A stretch of 64,000 bases of DNA, from NCBI RefSeq assembly GCF_014138435.1, contig NZ_JACJIM010000001.1, positions 496,001 to 560,000 on the forward strand, read 5' to 3'. The stretch comes from Methylobacterium fujisawaense. GTDB taxonomy: Bacteria; Pseudomonadota; Alphaproteobacteria; Rhizobiales; Beijerinckiaceae. The position numbers were made by a program, and so were the translations under genes. The notes beneath the pieces are model-generated. The model was not told where the DNA came from. It saw only the letters and a list, made by a program, of their open reading frames with translations, and did no database searches. Below, piece by piece: positions 42,257-50,690 of this stretch (positions are counted from its first letter, which is position 1; every line of letters begins with the position of its first letter).

Positions 42257-43747
42257 TCAGGGATTCGGCTTGGCGGCGAGGTCCAACTCCCGGGCGAGTC
42301 CGTCGAGCCGCGCCACCGCGTCGCTGTTGGCGGCCAGCGCCATCCGGGCGCGGTCGAGGGCCTTCACGGCCTGGTCGCGCTCGCCCAGCGCGCTGTAGGA
42401 GCGCACGAGGCGCATCCACTCGTCCGGCGTGCCGCCCCGTGCGGCGAGGCGCCGGTCGAGCCCCTCGACCATGCTGCGAATCGCCGCCTGCTGCTCCGCC
42501 TGCGGCATGGCGCGCACCGCCGCCATCGCGGCCTCCTTCTCGGCCTGCGCGGTCGGGCCGGCCTCACCCGACCCGGCGGGCCCGGGCGCCGCGCCCTCCG
42601 CGCCGAGTCCCACGGCGCGGGCGCCCTGCTCCACCTGGGCGAGCCCCTGCGGGTCACCCGCGAGGGCGGTCCGGGCCCGGGCCAGGGCGGCGGCCGCCTG
42701 ATCGGGCTCGCCGAGGACCACCCGGGACCGGACGAGCCTCAGCCATTCGTCGGAGGTGCCGCCGCCGGCCTTGAGACGGGCATCGAGACCGTCGACCATG
42801 CCGCGGATCGCCGCCTGCTGCTCGGCCGGGATCTTCGGGGCGGCCTGGGGCGTCGTCGGGGGCGGCGGCGGCTCGCCCTTGAGGCGGGCGAGGCTCTGCT
42901 TGACGATTCCGAGCCAGGGGGCGGTCGGCGGGCTGCTGGCCTCGAGTTCGGTGAGCTGGCGGATTGCCTCACCGGTATCGCCGGCCTGCTCGGCCGCCCG
43001 GGCCAGATAGAAGCGCGGCTTCGGGGCGTTCGGCTCCTTGGCCTGGGCCTTCTCGAACAGGGCCTTGGCCTCGGGCGAGACGGTGCCGTCGCCGGCCGCC
43101 GTGAGGGCCTCGGCCTGATCGGCGAGGGTGTCGGCGGTCTCGCCCTTCAGGCGCGCGATGTTGGCGTAGGCGCGGGCGGCATCGTCGAAGCGGCCGGTGC
43201 GCATGTAGACCGGGGCGAGCACCGCCCAGCCGCGGGCGTCGTTCGGGTCCCGGGCGAGGCGCGCCTCGATCTGCCCCACAGCCTTCATGAGTTCGTCGGC
43301 CCCGCCGCGGGTGGCCTGCCGGTCGGCTTCCGTCTGGGCGGGCAGTTCGGGCGAGCCGTAGAGGCCGTAGGCGATCAGCGCCACGAGGGGAATGGTGGAG
43401 AGCGCGAAGGCCGAGGCGGCCCGCCGCCGGCGCAGGCGCGGCTCGGCCGGGCGCGCGGCCTCGACGAGGCCGGCATCCTCGGCCTCACGCTGCGCTTCGC
43501 GGCTTGCCCGGAGCAGGCGGCGGGCCGCCTCGGCCTTGGCGGTCTCGGCCTCGTCCGGAGCGATCAGGCCGCGTTCGAGGTCGCGGTCGATCTCGGCGAT
43601 CTGATCCTCGTAGAAGGCGGTCTCGGTGGCGAGCCCGCTCCCGCCCGCCTCGCCGGTCGGCACGGCGGCGCGCCGCGACATCGGCCAGAGCAGGCCGAGA
43701 ACGGTCGCCGCGGTCATGGCCGCCAGAATGAACCAGATCGCCGTCAT
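42257..43747 (-). CDS. ccmI: Cytochrome c maturation protein CcmI (CycH), enlarged
   Basis: 496 residues from MTAIWFILAAM. Two membrane helices (residues 3-20 and 113-130) enclose a cytoplasmic loop with ETAFYEDQIAEIDRDLERG, the conserved CcmI1 block. TPR-like repeats (GWAVLAPVYMRTGRFDDAAR) follow. The C-terminal part contains two near-identical modules, residues 309-362 and 418-471, each of the form QQAAIRxMVxGLDxRL and then DEWxRLVRS. CcmI binds the apocytochrome C-terminus and passes it to CcmFH. The duplication makes it longer than usual. Confidence 0.93.
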   Translation of the reverse strand: MTAIWFILAAMTAATVLGLLWPMSRRAAVPTGEAGGSGLATETAFYEDQIAEIDRDLERGLIAPDEAETAKAEAARRLLRASREAQREAEDAGLVEAARPAEPRLRRRRAASAFALSTIPLVALIAYGLYGSPELPAQTEADRQATRGGADELMKAVGQIEARLARDPNDARGWAVLAPVYMRTGRFDDAARAYANIARLKGETADTLADQAEALTAAGDGTVSPEAKALFEKAQAKEPNAPKPRFYLARAAEQAGDTGEAIRQLTELEASSPPTAPWLGIVKQSLARLKGEPPPPPTTPQAAPKIPAEQQAAIRGMVDGLDARLKAGGGTSDEWLRLVRSRVVLGEPDQAAAALARARTALAGDPQGLAQVEQGARAVGLGAEGAAPGPAGSGEAGPTAQAEKEAAMAAVRAMPQAEQQAAIRSMVEGLDRRLAARGGTPDEWMRLVRSYSALGERDQAVKALDRARMALAANSDAVARLDGLARELDLAAKPNP

Positions 43748-43936
43748 GGACCTTTCCGCCAACGAGCCGGACCGGCCCGCCCCTCCCCACGCCCTGTGGA
43801 GCCGGCAGCGTGATGCCACGACGCCTCCCGACGGCGGCACGGTGTCACGCAACTCTCCCACGATGACAAGGGCCTGGGCTGGGCCATGAGGCCGCGTCGG
43901 CCTCACACCGCCCCCTCGCGGAACTCGCGGACGGCC

Positions 43937-45355
43937 TCAGTGGGTCGCGGTGCCGACGGGCAGGTCGCCCGGCACCTCCAGCACCGCCCGCAGGCCGCCG
44001 AGTGCTCCCTCCTCCAGGGTGAACCGCCCCCGGTACAGGGCGGCGAGGTCGGCCACGATCGACAGGCCGAGGCCGGATCCGGGCTTCGATTCGTCGAGGC
44101 GCCGCCCCCGGCCGAGCACGGCCTGGCGGGCCTCCGGCGGCAGGCCGGGGCCGTCATCCTCGATGGCGACGACGAGGTGGGGATAATCGTCCTTGTCGAC
44201 CGCCTCGGCCCGGATCGCCACCCGGCCGTGGGCCCATTTCGACGCGTTGTCGACGAGGTTGCCGACCATCTCCTCGAAGTCCTGGCGCTCGCCGCGGAAG
44301 CGCAGGCCGGGAGGCACGTGGACGTCGTAGGCGATATCCTTGTCCCGGTAGATCTTCCCGAAGGTGCGCACGAGGCCGGCCAGCGCCGGCTCCACCTCGG
44401 TCGAGGTGCCGAGCGTGCCGGCGAGCGCCGCGGCCCGCGCCCGGTCCAGATGGTAATTGACCTGATCGCGCATCACCGCAGCCTGCTCGCGGATCTTGTG
44501 CGTCAGCTCCTCGGGGGCATCGGAGGCGCCGACCTCGTTGACGATGATCGAGAGCGGCGTCTTCAAGGCGTGGGCGAGGTTGCCGACCTGGGTGCGGGCG
44601 CGCTCCAGGATCTCCCGGTTGGTCTCGATCAGGAGGTTCACCTCGCCGGTGAGCGGCGCGATGTCGCGGGGATAGGTGCCGGTGATGCGGTCGGCCTCGC
44701 CCCGGCGCACGGCGCCCAGCGCCGCACGCATCTTCTTGAGCGGCGCGAGGCCGAACCGGATCTGCAGCAGGGTTGTGATCGCCAGCGACAGGCCCAGCAG
44801 GCCGAAGGTGATGGTCAGCGAATTGCGGAACCGGTCGACGTCGTTGACGATCTCGTCGGCGGGACCCGCGACCCGGACCGTGTAGCGGCCCTCCTCGCCG
44901 AGATCGACGTCGCGCTCCATGATGCGCAGGAGGCGCCCGTCCTGCCCCTTGCCGTAGCCCTGGCGGATCTGGCCGATGCCGGCCTTGCCGTCCGAATCGG
45001 TGGCCGCCGGCAGCGGCACGCCGACCAGCGAGCGGGAGGTGCGCACGTCCCGCGGCTTCGCGTCGGGCTTGCCGACCTGCCAGTACCAGCCGGACAGGGG
45101 CAGGTCGAAGCGCGGATCGCCCAGCGAGAAGGTCCGGCTCTCGGGATCGTTGGGCGAGACGAGATCGGTGGCGAGGTTGTTGGCGAAGACGAGGAGCCGG
45201 CTGTCGAAGGAGCGCTCGGTGTTCTCGCGGTAGAGGGTCGTGAGGATCCAGGCCGCGATCAGCAGAATCGCGGAGCTCGACAGGAACGCCGACACGGCGA
45301 GCCGCACCGCGATGGAGCGGCGGCGCAGGGAGAAGAGGCCGATGAGGTCGATCAT
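43937..45355 (-). CDS. Sensor histidine kinase (PhoQ/FeuQ type)
   Basis: 472 residues. Two membrane helices (VSAFLSSSAILLIAAWI and ITFGLLGLSLAITTLLQI) flank a periplasmic sensor domain of about 140 residues. The phospho-acceptor box is NLAHALKTPLSIIVNEV, characteristic of the PhoQ/FeuQ group, followed by the ATPase N box EEMVGNLVDNASKWA and G boxes EDDGPGLPP and GSGLGLSIV. In rhizobia the FeuP/FeuQ pair controls envelope and cyclic glucan export genes. A prpF remnant separates it from its regulator. Confidence 0.9.
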   Translation of the reverse strand: MIDLIGLFSLRRRSIAVRLAVSAFLSSSAILLIAAWILTTLYRENTERSFDSRLLVFANNLATDLVSPNDPESRTFSLGDPRFDLPLSGWYWQVGKPDAKPRDVRTSRSLVGVPLPAATDSDGKAGIGQIRQGYGKGQDGRLLRIMERDVDLGEEGRYTVRVAGPADEIVNDVDRFRNSLTITFGLLGLSLAITTLLQIRFGLAPLKKMRAALGAVRRGEADRITGTYPRDIAPLTGEVNLLIETNREILERARTQVGNLAHALKTPLSIIVNEVGASDAPEELTHKIREQAAVMRDQVNYHLDRARAAALAGTLGTSTEVEPALAGLVRTFGKIYRDKDIAYDVHVPPGLRFRGERQDFEEMVGNLVDNASKWAHGRVAIRAEAVDKDDYPHLVVAIEDDGPGLPPEARQAVLGRGRRLDESKPGSGLGLSIVADLAALYRGRFTLEEGALGGLRAVLEVPGDLPVGTATH

Positions 45356-45370
45356 GGATGCGTCGGTCGC

Positions 45371-45736
45371 TCAGACGGGCGGCGGCGCATCGTCGAACAC
45401 GGCGCCCCGCATCAGCGGGCGCGCCGTGCGGACGAACGCGCCGCGCGCGACCCGCCAGCCGTCGCCGACCACGACCTGCACGAAGGTGTCGTCGATGTCG
45501 GCATCCGGTCGCGCGGAGCGCTCCACCACACAGGTCTTCGACACCGACGAGACGCCCCCGCCCATGCCGTTGAGCTGCCGCCCGAACGGGTCGGGACTGT
45601 CCATGGTGGAGAGGAAGACCGGCTCCCGGGCGGCGACATCTCCCGGTACGTCCCGGCGGTGCAGCATCAGCGCCTTGCTGGTGCCGCCGCGCATGAAGAC
45701 GGCCGGCAGCGTGCCGGAACGTGCGGCCGCGCTCAC
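45371..45736 (-). pseudogene. Internally deleted PrpF-like remnant
   Basis: 121 residues from a GTG overlapping the regulator stop. The first 85 or so match the start of PrpF/4-oxalomesaconate tautomerase proteins: PAVFMRGGTSKALMLHRRD, TMDSPDPFGRQLNGMGGGVS and DADIDDTFVQVVV. The remainder, VARGAFVRTARPLMRGAVF, matches their C-terminal end (family length about 390). About 270 central residues are missing in frame, including one of the two fold halves, so enzyme activity is very unlikely. It lies inside a two-component operon in phase with it. Confidence 0.75.
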
Positions 45737-46410
45737 ATCCGCGCCGGCGGCTGGTTGGGATCCACGAGATAGCCGAGGCCGCGCACGGTCTGGATCAGGT
45801 CCACCGCGAGCTTCTTGCGCAGGCGGCCCACGAACACCTCGATCGTGTTCGAGTCACGGTCGAAATCCTGATCGTAGAGGTGCTCGGTGAGTTCGGCCCG
45901 GGACACGACCCGGCCGGTATGGTGCATCAGGTAGGAGAGCAGCCGGTACTCGTGGCTCGTCAGCTTCACCTGGGCGCCGTCGACGAAGACCTTGCCGGAG
46001 CGTGTGTCGAGGGTGACCGGCCCACAGGCGATCTGGCTGGTGGCGTGTCCGGCGGCGCGGCGCAGCAGCGCCCGGACGCGGGCCATCAGCTCCTCCATGT
46101 GGAAGGGCTTGGTGACGTAGTCGTCGGCACCGGCATCGAAACCGTCGACCTTGTCGGACCAGCGGTCCCGGGCGGTGAGGATGATCACCGGCGTCTTCAC
46201 GCCGGCCCGGCGCCACTTCTGGAGCACCGTGACGCCGTCGGCCTTGGGCAGGCCCATGTCGAGGATGATGGCGTCGTAGGGCTCGCTCTCGCCGAGATAG
46301 CCGCCCTCCTCGCCGTCATAGGCCTTGTCGGCCACGTAGCCGGCCTCCTCCAGCGCGGCCACGACCTGCCGGTTGATGTCCTTGTCATCCTCGACGACGA
46401 GCAGTCGCAC
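45733..46410 (-). CDS. OmpR-family response regulator (PhoP/FeuP type)
   Basis: 225 residues. The receiver has VVEDDKDINRQVV, phospho-acceptor Asp in AIILDMGLPKADG, Thr in IILTARD and Lys in YVTKPFHMEELM. The C-terminal winged helix shows VKLTSHEYRLLSYLM, RAELTEHLYDQDFDRDSNTIEVFVGRL and the usual end RGLGYLV. It would bind direct repeats upstream of its targets. The kinase lies downstream beyond the prpF remnant, the PepSY gene upstream by 36 bp, so the four may be one operon. Confidence 0.94.
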   Translation of the reverse strand: MRLLVVEDDKDINRQVVAALEEAGYVADKAYDGEEGGYLGESEPYDAIILDMGLPKADGVTVLQKWRRAGVKTPVIILTARDRWSDKVDGFDAGADDYVTKPFHMEELMARVRALLRRAAGHATSQIACGPVTLDTRSGKVFVDGAQVKLTSHEYRLLSYLMHHTGRVVSRAELTEHLYDQDFDRDSNTIEVFVGRLRKKLAVDLIQTVRGLGYLVDPNQPPARM

Positions 46411-46445
46411 GGCTTACTCCCCTCCGACACGGTTGCGGCGCCCGC

Positions 46446-46817
46446 TCAATACTGTCCCGCCACGGTGCCGGTGCGCGCATCCACGATCACGTGCACGAAA
46501 TGCCCGTCCCGGCGCAAGGCGGTGAGCATATAGACGAGGCCGCCCTCGTGACGGCAGAGGCTCGCCCGCTGGATCTCGGCCCGGGGGATCACCGTGCGGG
46601 CCGCGCGGATCGCCGCCACGGGCGGGATCACCCGCCGCTCGCCGACCTCCTCGCGCAGGTCGGCGGGGGACAGGCAGCTCTCGATGCGCAGCGGCGCCTG
46701 GCTGGAGACGGCGCCCGTCTGGGGGGCCGGCCCGTCATCCGCCATGGAGCCGAACCCGCCCGCGGCGAGGGCCGCGGCGGTCAGGCTGATGGCGACGAGG
46801 GCGATGGCGTAGCGCAT
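46446..46817 (-). CDS. Secreted PepSY-domain protein
   Basis: 123 residues beginning MRYAIALVAISLTAAALAAG, a signal peptide. A single PepSY module follows: IPRAEIQRASLCRHEGGLVYMLTALRRDG and FVHVIVDARTGTVAGQY. PepSY domains are thought to bind or restrain periplasmic proteases or metals, and often accompany PhoP-type two-component systems, where they may feed back on the sensor. It is the first gene of the probable operon. Confidence 0.85.
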   Translation of the reverse strand: MRYAIALVAISLTAAALAAGGFGSMADDGPAPQTGAVSSQAPLRIESCLSPADLREEVGERRVIPPVAAIRAARTVIPRAEIQRASLCRHEGGLVYMLTALRRDGHFVHVIVDARTGTVAGQY

Positions 46818-47014
46818 TGGCGAACGATGTGCGCCCAGGGCACTGAATGCGTCCTGAATACGTAGCCGTGCGTCAACCCCGGCGGTTGTCGGCGTCGGTC
46901 CGGACATTCCCTTCGCGGTTGATCTGGCGGCGGACGGCATCGTGCCGACATGACGGCCGAGGCGGCGCCCGGTTCCACGCCGCGGGCCGCTTCGCACAGG
47001 CGCGTCGACCGCTG

Positions 47015-47236
47015 TCATGGCGACGGAGCCGGGGCGGGCCCGCAGGCCAGGGCGGCGCGGGCCGGCGGGTTGACCCCGCCGGGTCCCGCCGGCGCGGCCA
47101 GCGCGCCGCCGCCGGACCCGAGCGTCCAGGCGCGCCGGCCGACCGCGCCGCCCTCGTGGACGGCGACCGTCACCGCCGCGGTGGCGGCCAGGGCGAGCCA
47201 GGCCCGGTCGAGAACCCTGTCCCAGCGCAGACGCAT
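47015..47236 (-). CDS. Small hypothetical protein of the lysis end
   Basis: 73 residues starting MRLRWDRVLDRAWLALAATA; one hydrophobic helix near residues 12-26, then a Gly/Ala/Pro-rich tail ending near LACGPAP. It starts just after the 119-residue membrane protein and could be a holin- or spanin-like accessory, but no family match is recognised. Composition alone would not prove it; gene order supports it. Confidence 0.35.
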   Translation of the reverse strand: MRLRWDRVLDRAWLALAATAAVTVAVHEGGAVGRRAWTLGSGGGALAAPAGPGGVNPPARAALACGPAPAPSP

Positions 47237-47237
47237 C

Positions 47238-47597
47238 TCACGCTCCCGTCAGCAGCTTCCAGAGGGCCCGCAGGGCCGGGACATGCGCGGCGAGCCACGC
47301 GACCTGATCGGAGAACCAGTGCGCGGCCGCCGCCGCGGCGACGAAGGCGAACACCGTCGCGTGCTTCAGCCGCCGCAGGTAGCGGCGCAGCGCCCGGCGC
47401 TCGACATGCGCGTCGACCAGCTCGTCGAGGGCGGCGAGCCGCGGCTCGGTCTGACGCGCAAACCACGCGTGCCAGAAGGGCGGGAAGCGGATCGTCCGGG
47501 GCCGGCCGCCCAGCGCGACGCCGGGACCGGCCCCGTCCTCGGGGGGCTCGACTGCCCATCCCGAGGCCCTGCGGGTCGTGGTGCGGGCGGTATTCAT
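47238..47597 (-). CDS. Phage-type membrane protein, possible holin
   Basis: 119 residues. A charged N-terminal part with FPPFWHAWFARQTEPRLAAL and DELVDAHVERRALRRYLRRL, then one strong membrane helix, ATVFAFVAAAAAAHWFSDQVA, and a short end. Position next to an endolysin suggests a holin or related lysis protein; this is inference from context. The following gene starts 1 bp after its stop. Confidence 0.45.
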   Translation of the reverse strand: MNTARTTTRRASGWAVEPPEDGAGPGVALGGRPRTIRFPPFWHAWFARQTEPRLAALDELVDAHVERRALRRYLRRLKHATVFAFVAAAAAAHWFSDQVAWLAAHVPALRALWKLLTGA

Positions 47598-47637
47598 GGC
47601 GTCGATCCCTGTTCCACGGGCTCCCGGGGCGCCGGCC

Positions 47638-48159
47638 TCAGCCGCGGCGCTTGTCCGGCTCGCGCAGTTGGGTCAGCGCCGGGGCGAGGACGTTGGCTGC
47701 GCTCGCCTGCGGATCGAGGGGCAGCGCCCGGAAGATCCGCGCGGCGACGCCCTCGGGCCCGCCCGCCTTCCGGACGACGTGCGCGGGGGCGGTCGCGAGC
47801 ACGTGACGGGCGCCGGCGGCCACCACTGCGGCGCCGACATCGACGCCGACGGTTCGGCCCCGGGCGGCCCCGGCCACGGCATTCTGCCCGAACTCGGCCC
47901 CGGCGCGGATCGCGGCCTCGATCCGATCGCGGGTGAGCACCGAGGCGGCCCAGGGCGCGACCCGGGCGATGCCGGCGGTGACGGCGGCGGCGGCGAGGGG
48001 CACGAGGGCGGCGGTCACCGGCTGGAGCAGGCCGACCAGCCAGTCGCCCCACGGGATCGCCAGGTTGGTGGCGGAACGGGCGGCGGCCGGCTCGGCGAGC
48101 GCGGCAAGCGACAGGCTCGTGCAGGCGAGGGCGAGGCCCGCCCGGATATGGTGCATCAT
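47638..48159 (-). CDS. Hypothetical exported/membrane protein of the lysis module
   Basis: 173 residues with GGAGA upstream of ATG. An N-terminal signal peptide (GLALACTSLSLAALAEPAAA) and a second hydrophobic part (LVGLLQPVTAALVPLAAAAV) are followed by Ala/Gly/Val-rich helices. It lies 66 bp after the endolysin gene. It resembles hypothetical proteins adjacent to phage lysins but no domain can be named. Confidence 0.45.
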   Translation of the reverse strand: MMHHIRAGLALACTSLSLAALAEPAAARSATNLAIPWGDWLVGLLQPVTAALVPLAAAAVTAGIARVAPWAASVLTRDRIEAAIRAGAEFGQNAVAGAARGRTVGVDVGAAVVAAGARHVLATAPAHVVRKAGGPEGVAARIFRALPLDPQASAANVLAPALTQLREPDKRRG

Positions 48160-48225
48160 CGTCGATCTCCGTGGCTATGCGCGCGGCGGACCCGGCCGGC
48201 TCGGGATCGGGTGCGACGGGGCCGG

Positions 48226-48735
48226 TCAGGCCCGTCCGGGCCGCCGGGCCGGTGCCGGAGCGGCGGGACCGTCGCGAAGGGCGGCGAGCGCCCGGCGGGC
48301 CCAGGCGAGGCGGCGCGCGGGGGCGACGACGCCCGGTCGCTCGTAGCGCCGCCAGACCGTCTCGGTGGCGGCCGCGAGGGTCGTCGTGGTTCTCAGGGCG
48401 GCGAGGGCCGGCGCCTCGGTGGTGCGCAGCTCGGCGCAGAGATAGCCGTAGCCCGCTTCGGGATCGGCGGGATCAAGGCCGCGCGCCCGGCACCAGGCCT
48501 CCAGGGCAACGCGCCGGGGGCCGGTCCACTGGGCGAGCCCCCATCCGCCGCGGGAGCCGGGCACCGCGGGGGCGATCTCCTGGAGGTGGCGGAACCCGCC
48601 GGTCTCGTAGCCGAGATTGCCCAGGAGCCCGGCGGCCTGGACGTCACTCAGGCCGAGATCGCGCATCAGCCGCGGCCCGAGGCGGCGGCATGAGGCGGCG
48701 AAGGAATCCCGCGCATTCGGGAGGGGGCTCGACAT
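48226..48735 (-). CDS. Phage tail lysozyme-type endolysin
   Basis: 169 residues. The lytic core is LGLSDVQAAGLLGNLGYETGGF with the catalytic Glu in GYETGG, then GSRGGWGLAQWTGPRRVALE and a conserved region with YGYLCAELR. This matches the phage tail lysozyme / lysozyme_2 fold, which cuts the glycan of peptidoglycan. No signal peptide is visible, so release would need a holin or be tail-borne. It diverges from the SGNH gene. Confidence 0.75.
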   Translation of the reverse strand: MSSPLPNARDSFAASCRRLGPRLMRDLGLSDVQAAGLLGNLGYETGGFRHLQEIAPAVPGSRGGWGLAQWTGPRRVALEAWCRARGLDPADPEAGYGYLCAELRTTEAPALAALRTTTTLAAATETVWRRYERPGVVAPARRLAWARRALAALRDGPAAPAPARRPGRA

Positions 48736-48821
48736 GGGCGTGCTCCGGACGGTGGCGTGCCCGACCCCGCCGGGCTAAGGCGGCGCCGCCCGATCCCGGG
48801 CGCGGCGCCGATGGGGGACGT

Positions 48822-49382
48822 GTGGGACGCGGACAGGACCGGCCGCTCGTGTTCATCGGCGATTCGATCACCGCCGCCTGGGGCGTCGTGCGGGCCGAGA
48901 CCTTCGCGCGACACGGCTTCGTGGCCCGGGGGGTGCCGGGCGAGACGAGCGCGCAGATCCGGGCGCGCTTCCTCCGGGACACCGCGGATGCGCGCGGCGT
49001 CCACCTGCTCTGCGGGATCAACGACATCGCGGAGATCGGCGGCCCGGTCCCGGACCGGGCGATCGCCCAGAACATCATCGCCATGGGGCGGATGGCCTTC
49101 GCGGCCGGTCTGCCGCTCACCATCGGCACCGTGATGCCGAGCGACTTCTGGGGCTGGCGCCCCGAGTTGCGCCCGGTGGCGCGGATCCGCGCCCTGAACG
49201 GATGGCTGCGCGGCTATTGCGCGGCGGGCCCCGCCCGCCTCGTCGATTACGGGCCGGCGCTCGCCACGGCGGAGGGGGCGCTCCGGCGGGATCTCACCGA
49301 CGACGGCATCCACCTCAACGGGGCGGGGTACGCGGCCGTGGAGCCGGTGATGCTGCGGGCCCTCGGCGCAGTCCCGGACTGA
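48822..49382 (+). CDS. SGNH/GDSL hydrolase, plus-strand cargo
   Basis: 186 residues from GTG at 48822 with GGGGGA upstream. Block I is LVFIGDSITAAWG (nucleophile Ser), block III is LLCGINDIAEIGG (GxND) and block V is LTDDGIHLNGAGY (Asp and His), so the catalytic set is complete. It belongs to the lipase/esterase-like SGNH family and could remove acetyl or acyl groups from carbohydrate or peptidoglycan. It is on the opposite strand to all structural genes around it. Confidence 0.85.
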   Translation: MGRGQDRPLVFIGDSITAAWGVVRAETFARHGFVARGVPGETSAQIRARFLRDTADARGVHLLCGINDIAEIGGPVPDRAIAQNIIAMGRMAFAAGLPLTIGTVMPSDFWGWRPELRPVARIRALNGWLRGYCAAGPARLVDYGPALATAEGALRRDLTDDGIHLNGAGYAAVEPVMLRALGAVPD

Positions 49383-49421
49383 CAGCGGACGCGGCCGCGA
49401 CGGACCCGCAGGGTCAGGCGC

Positions 49422-50672
49422 TCACGCACCCAGCGCGAGCCAGTAGGTCGGCACCGACCCAGCGCCCGCCACCGAACCGGCCGTCGCGCGACGGGTGCGG
49501 AGCGTGAACCCGGCGACCGCCACGTCGCTGACCTGCGCGGCGTAGAGCGCGGCGCCGGCGACCGGCTGCGCCCAGACCCCGAGGCAGCTCCCCGGGAAGG
49601 CGGTGCCGAACGCCACCGCGACGTCCGCGTCGGCGGCGGTGACGAGCCCCCATTGCACGATCAGGCCGCCCGGGAGCCGGACCGACCCGTTCGCGCCGAG
49701 CACCTGCGCGCCGGTCGCGAGCGGCGTCCCGTCGGCGCGCTGGTAGTGGTGCACGCGCCAGCGGCCCGCCGCGTCCGAGGTGGCGATGCAGGTGTCGTCG
49801 GGGGCCGTGACGAGATCGGCCCGGGTCGGCAGCGCCAGCGCCTCGGGATCGTGGACCAGGGTCGCGGCCCCCGAGAAGCGCACGAACCGCTCCCGGTCGG
49901 CCGCGGCGCCGAAGCTCGCGATCCGTGCCGCGCCGGTGACGAGCACCCGCCGCGTGCCCGCACCGCCGAGGTCGGTGATGGGGGCGGCCGCGAGCGCCGT
50001 CTCGGCCGAGGCGAAGTCGATCCCGCCGGTCCGGGCCGAAGCGGTGAGCGCCGTGGCGAAGGCGGCCCCGTCGGGCGAGACCTTCAGGCTGAAGTCGTCG
50101 CTCCCGATTGTGCCCAGCATCGCCCGCGCCGCGTAGCCGGTCTCGAAGACCAGAGCGGCGTCGCGGGCGGCGGCCTTGCGGTTGACGAACACCCGCATGT
50201 CGCCGCTGCCCGGCGTGGCGTCGTCCCAGGTCAGGAGCGCGGCATCGGCCTTGACGGCGAGGCGGTTGGTGGCGTCCGCCCCCGTGTTGATCCCGAGGCG
50301 GCTGACGCTCTGGATCGCCGTCAGCGTCCGGCTCAAGCTCGTCCAGGCCGCGCCGTCGAAGACGTAGAGGTCGGCCTCGTCGATCAGCCAGGCGAGCCAG
50401 CCGGCCCGCGGCACCGCGCCGGTCCAGACGCCGTCGCCGTAGCGCACCACCTGGCCGGCGAGCCCCGCCCAGGCGCCCCCGGGCTCGGCGACGACCACGA
50501 GGTAGCGGTCGCCCTCCGCGGGGCTCGGCGGCGGCGCGGTGAGGTCCTTGTCCAGGCAGGCCAGCTGGACGAGGGCGTCGAGGAGGGAGAGCGCCTCGTT
50601 GTGGGTGACGTGCTTCTGCGCCTGGCTGGCGGCGATCAGCGGCAGGCCGAGATGGGGCGTGGCGTCGGACAT
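49422..50672 (-). CDS. DUF2793 phage/GTA protein
   Basis: 416 residues. The first hundred give the DUF2793 pattern: PHLGLPLIAASQAQKHVTHNEALSLLD, then YLVVVAEPGGAWAG and DEADLYVFDGAAW. The rest is beta-rich and repetitive, consistent with a fibre or host-contact protein, ending TYWLALGA. It follows the large TIM-barrel protein by 18 bp. In Rhizobiales GTA clusters a DUF2793 protein often stands at this place. Confidence 0.83.
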   Translation of the reverse strand: MSDATPHLGLPLIAASQAQKHVTHNEALSLLDALVQLACLDKDLTAPPPSPAEGDRYLVVVAEPGGAWAGLAGQVVRYGDGVWTGAVPRAGWLAWLIDEADLYVFDGAAWTSLSRTLTAIQSVSRLGINTGADATNRLAVKADAALLTWDDATPGSGDMRVFVNRKAAARDAALVFETGYAARAMLGTIGSDDFSLKVSPDGAAFATALTASARTGGIDFASAETALAAAPITDLGGAGTRRVLVTGAARIASFGAAADRERFVRFSGAATLVHDPEALALPTRADLVTAPDDTCIATSDAAGRWRVHHYQRADGTPLATGAQVLGANGSVRLPGGLIVQWGLVTAADADVAVAFGTAFPGSCLGVWAQPVAGAALYAAQVSDVAVAGFTLRTRRATAGSVAGAGSVPTYWLALGA

Positions 50673-50690
50673 GGGGCAACTCCCGGGCGG

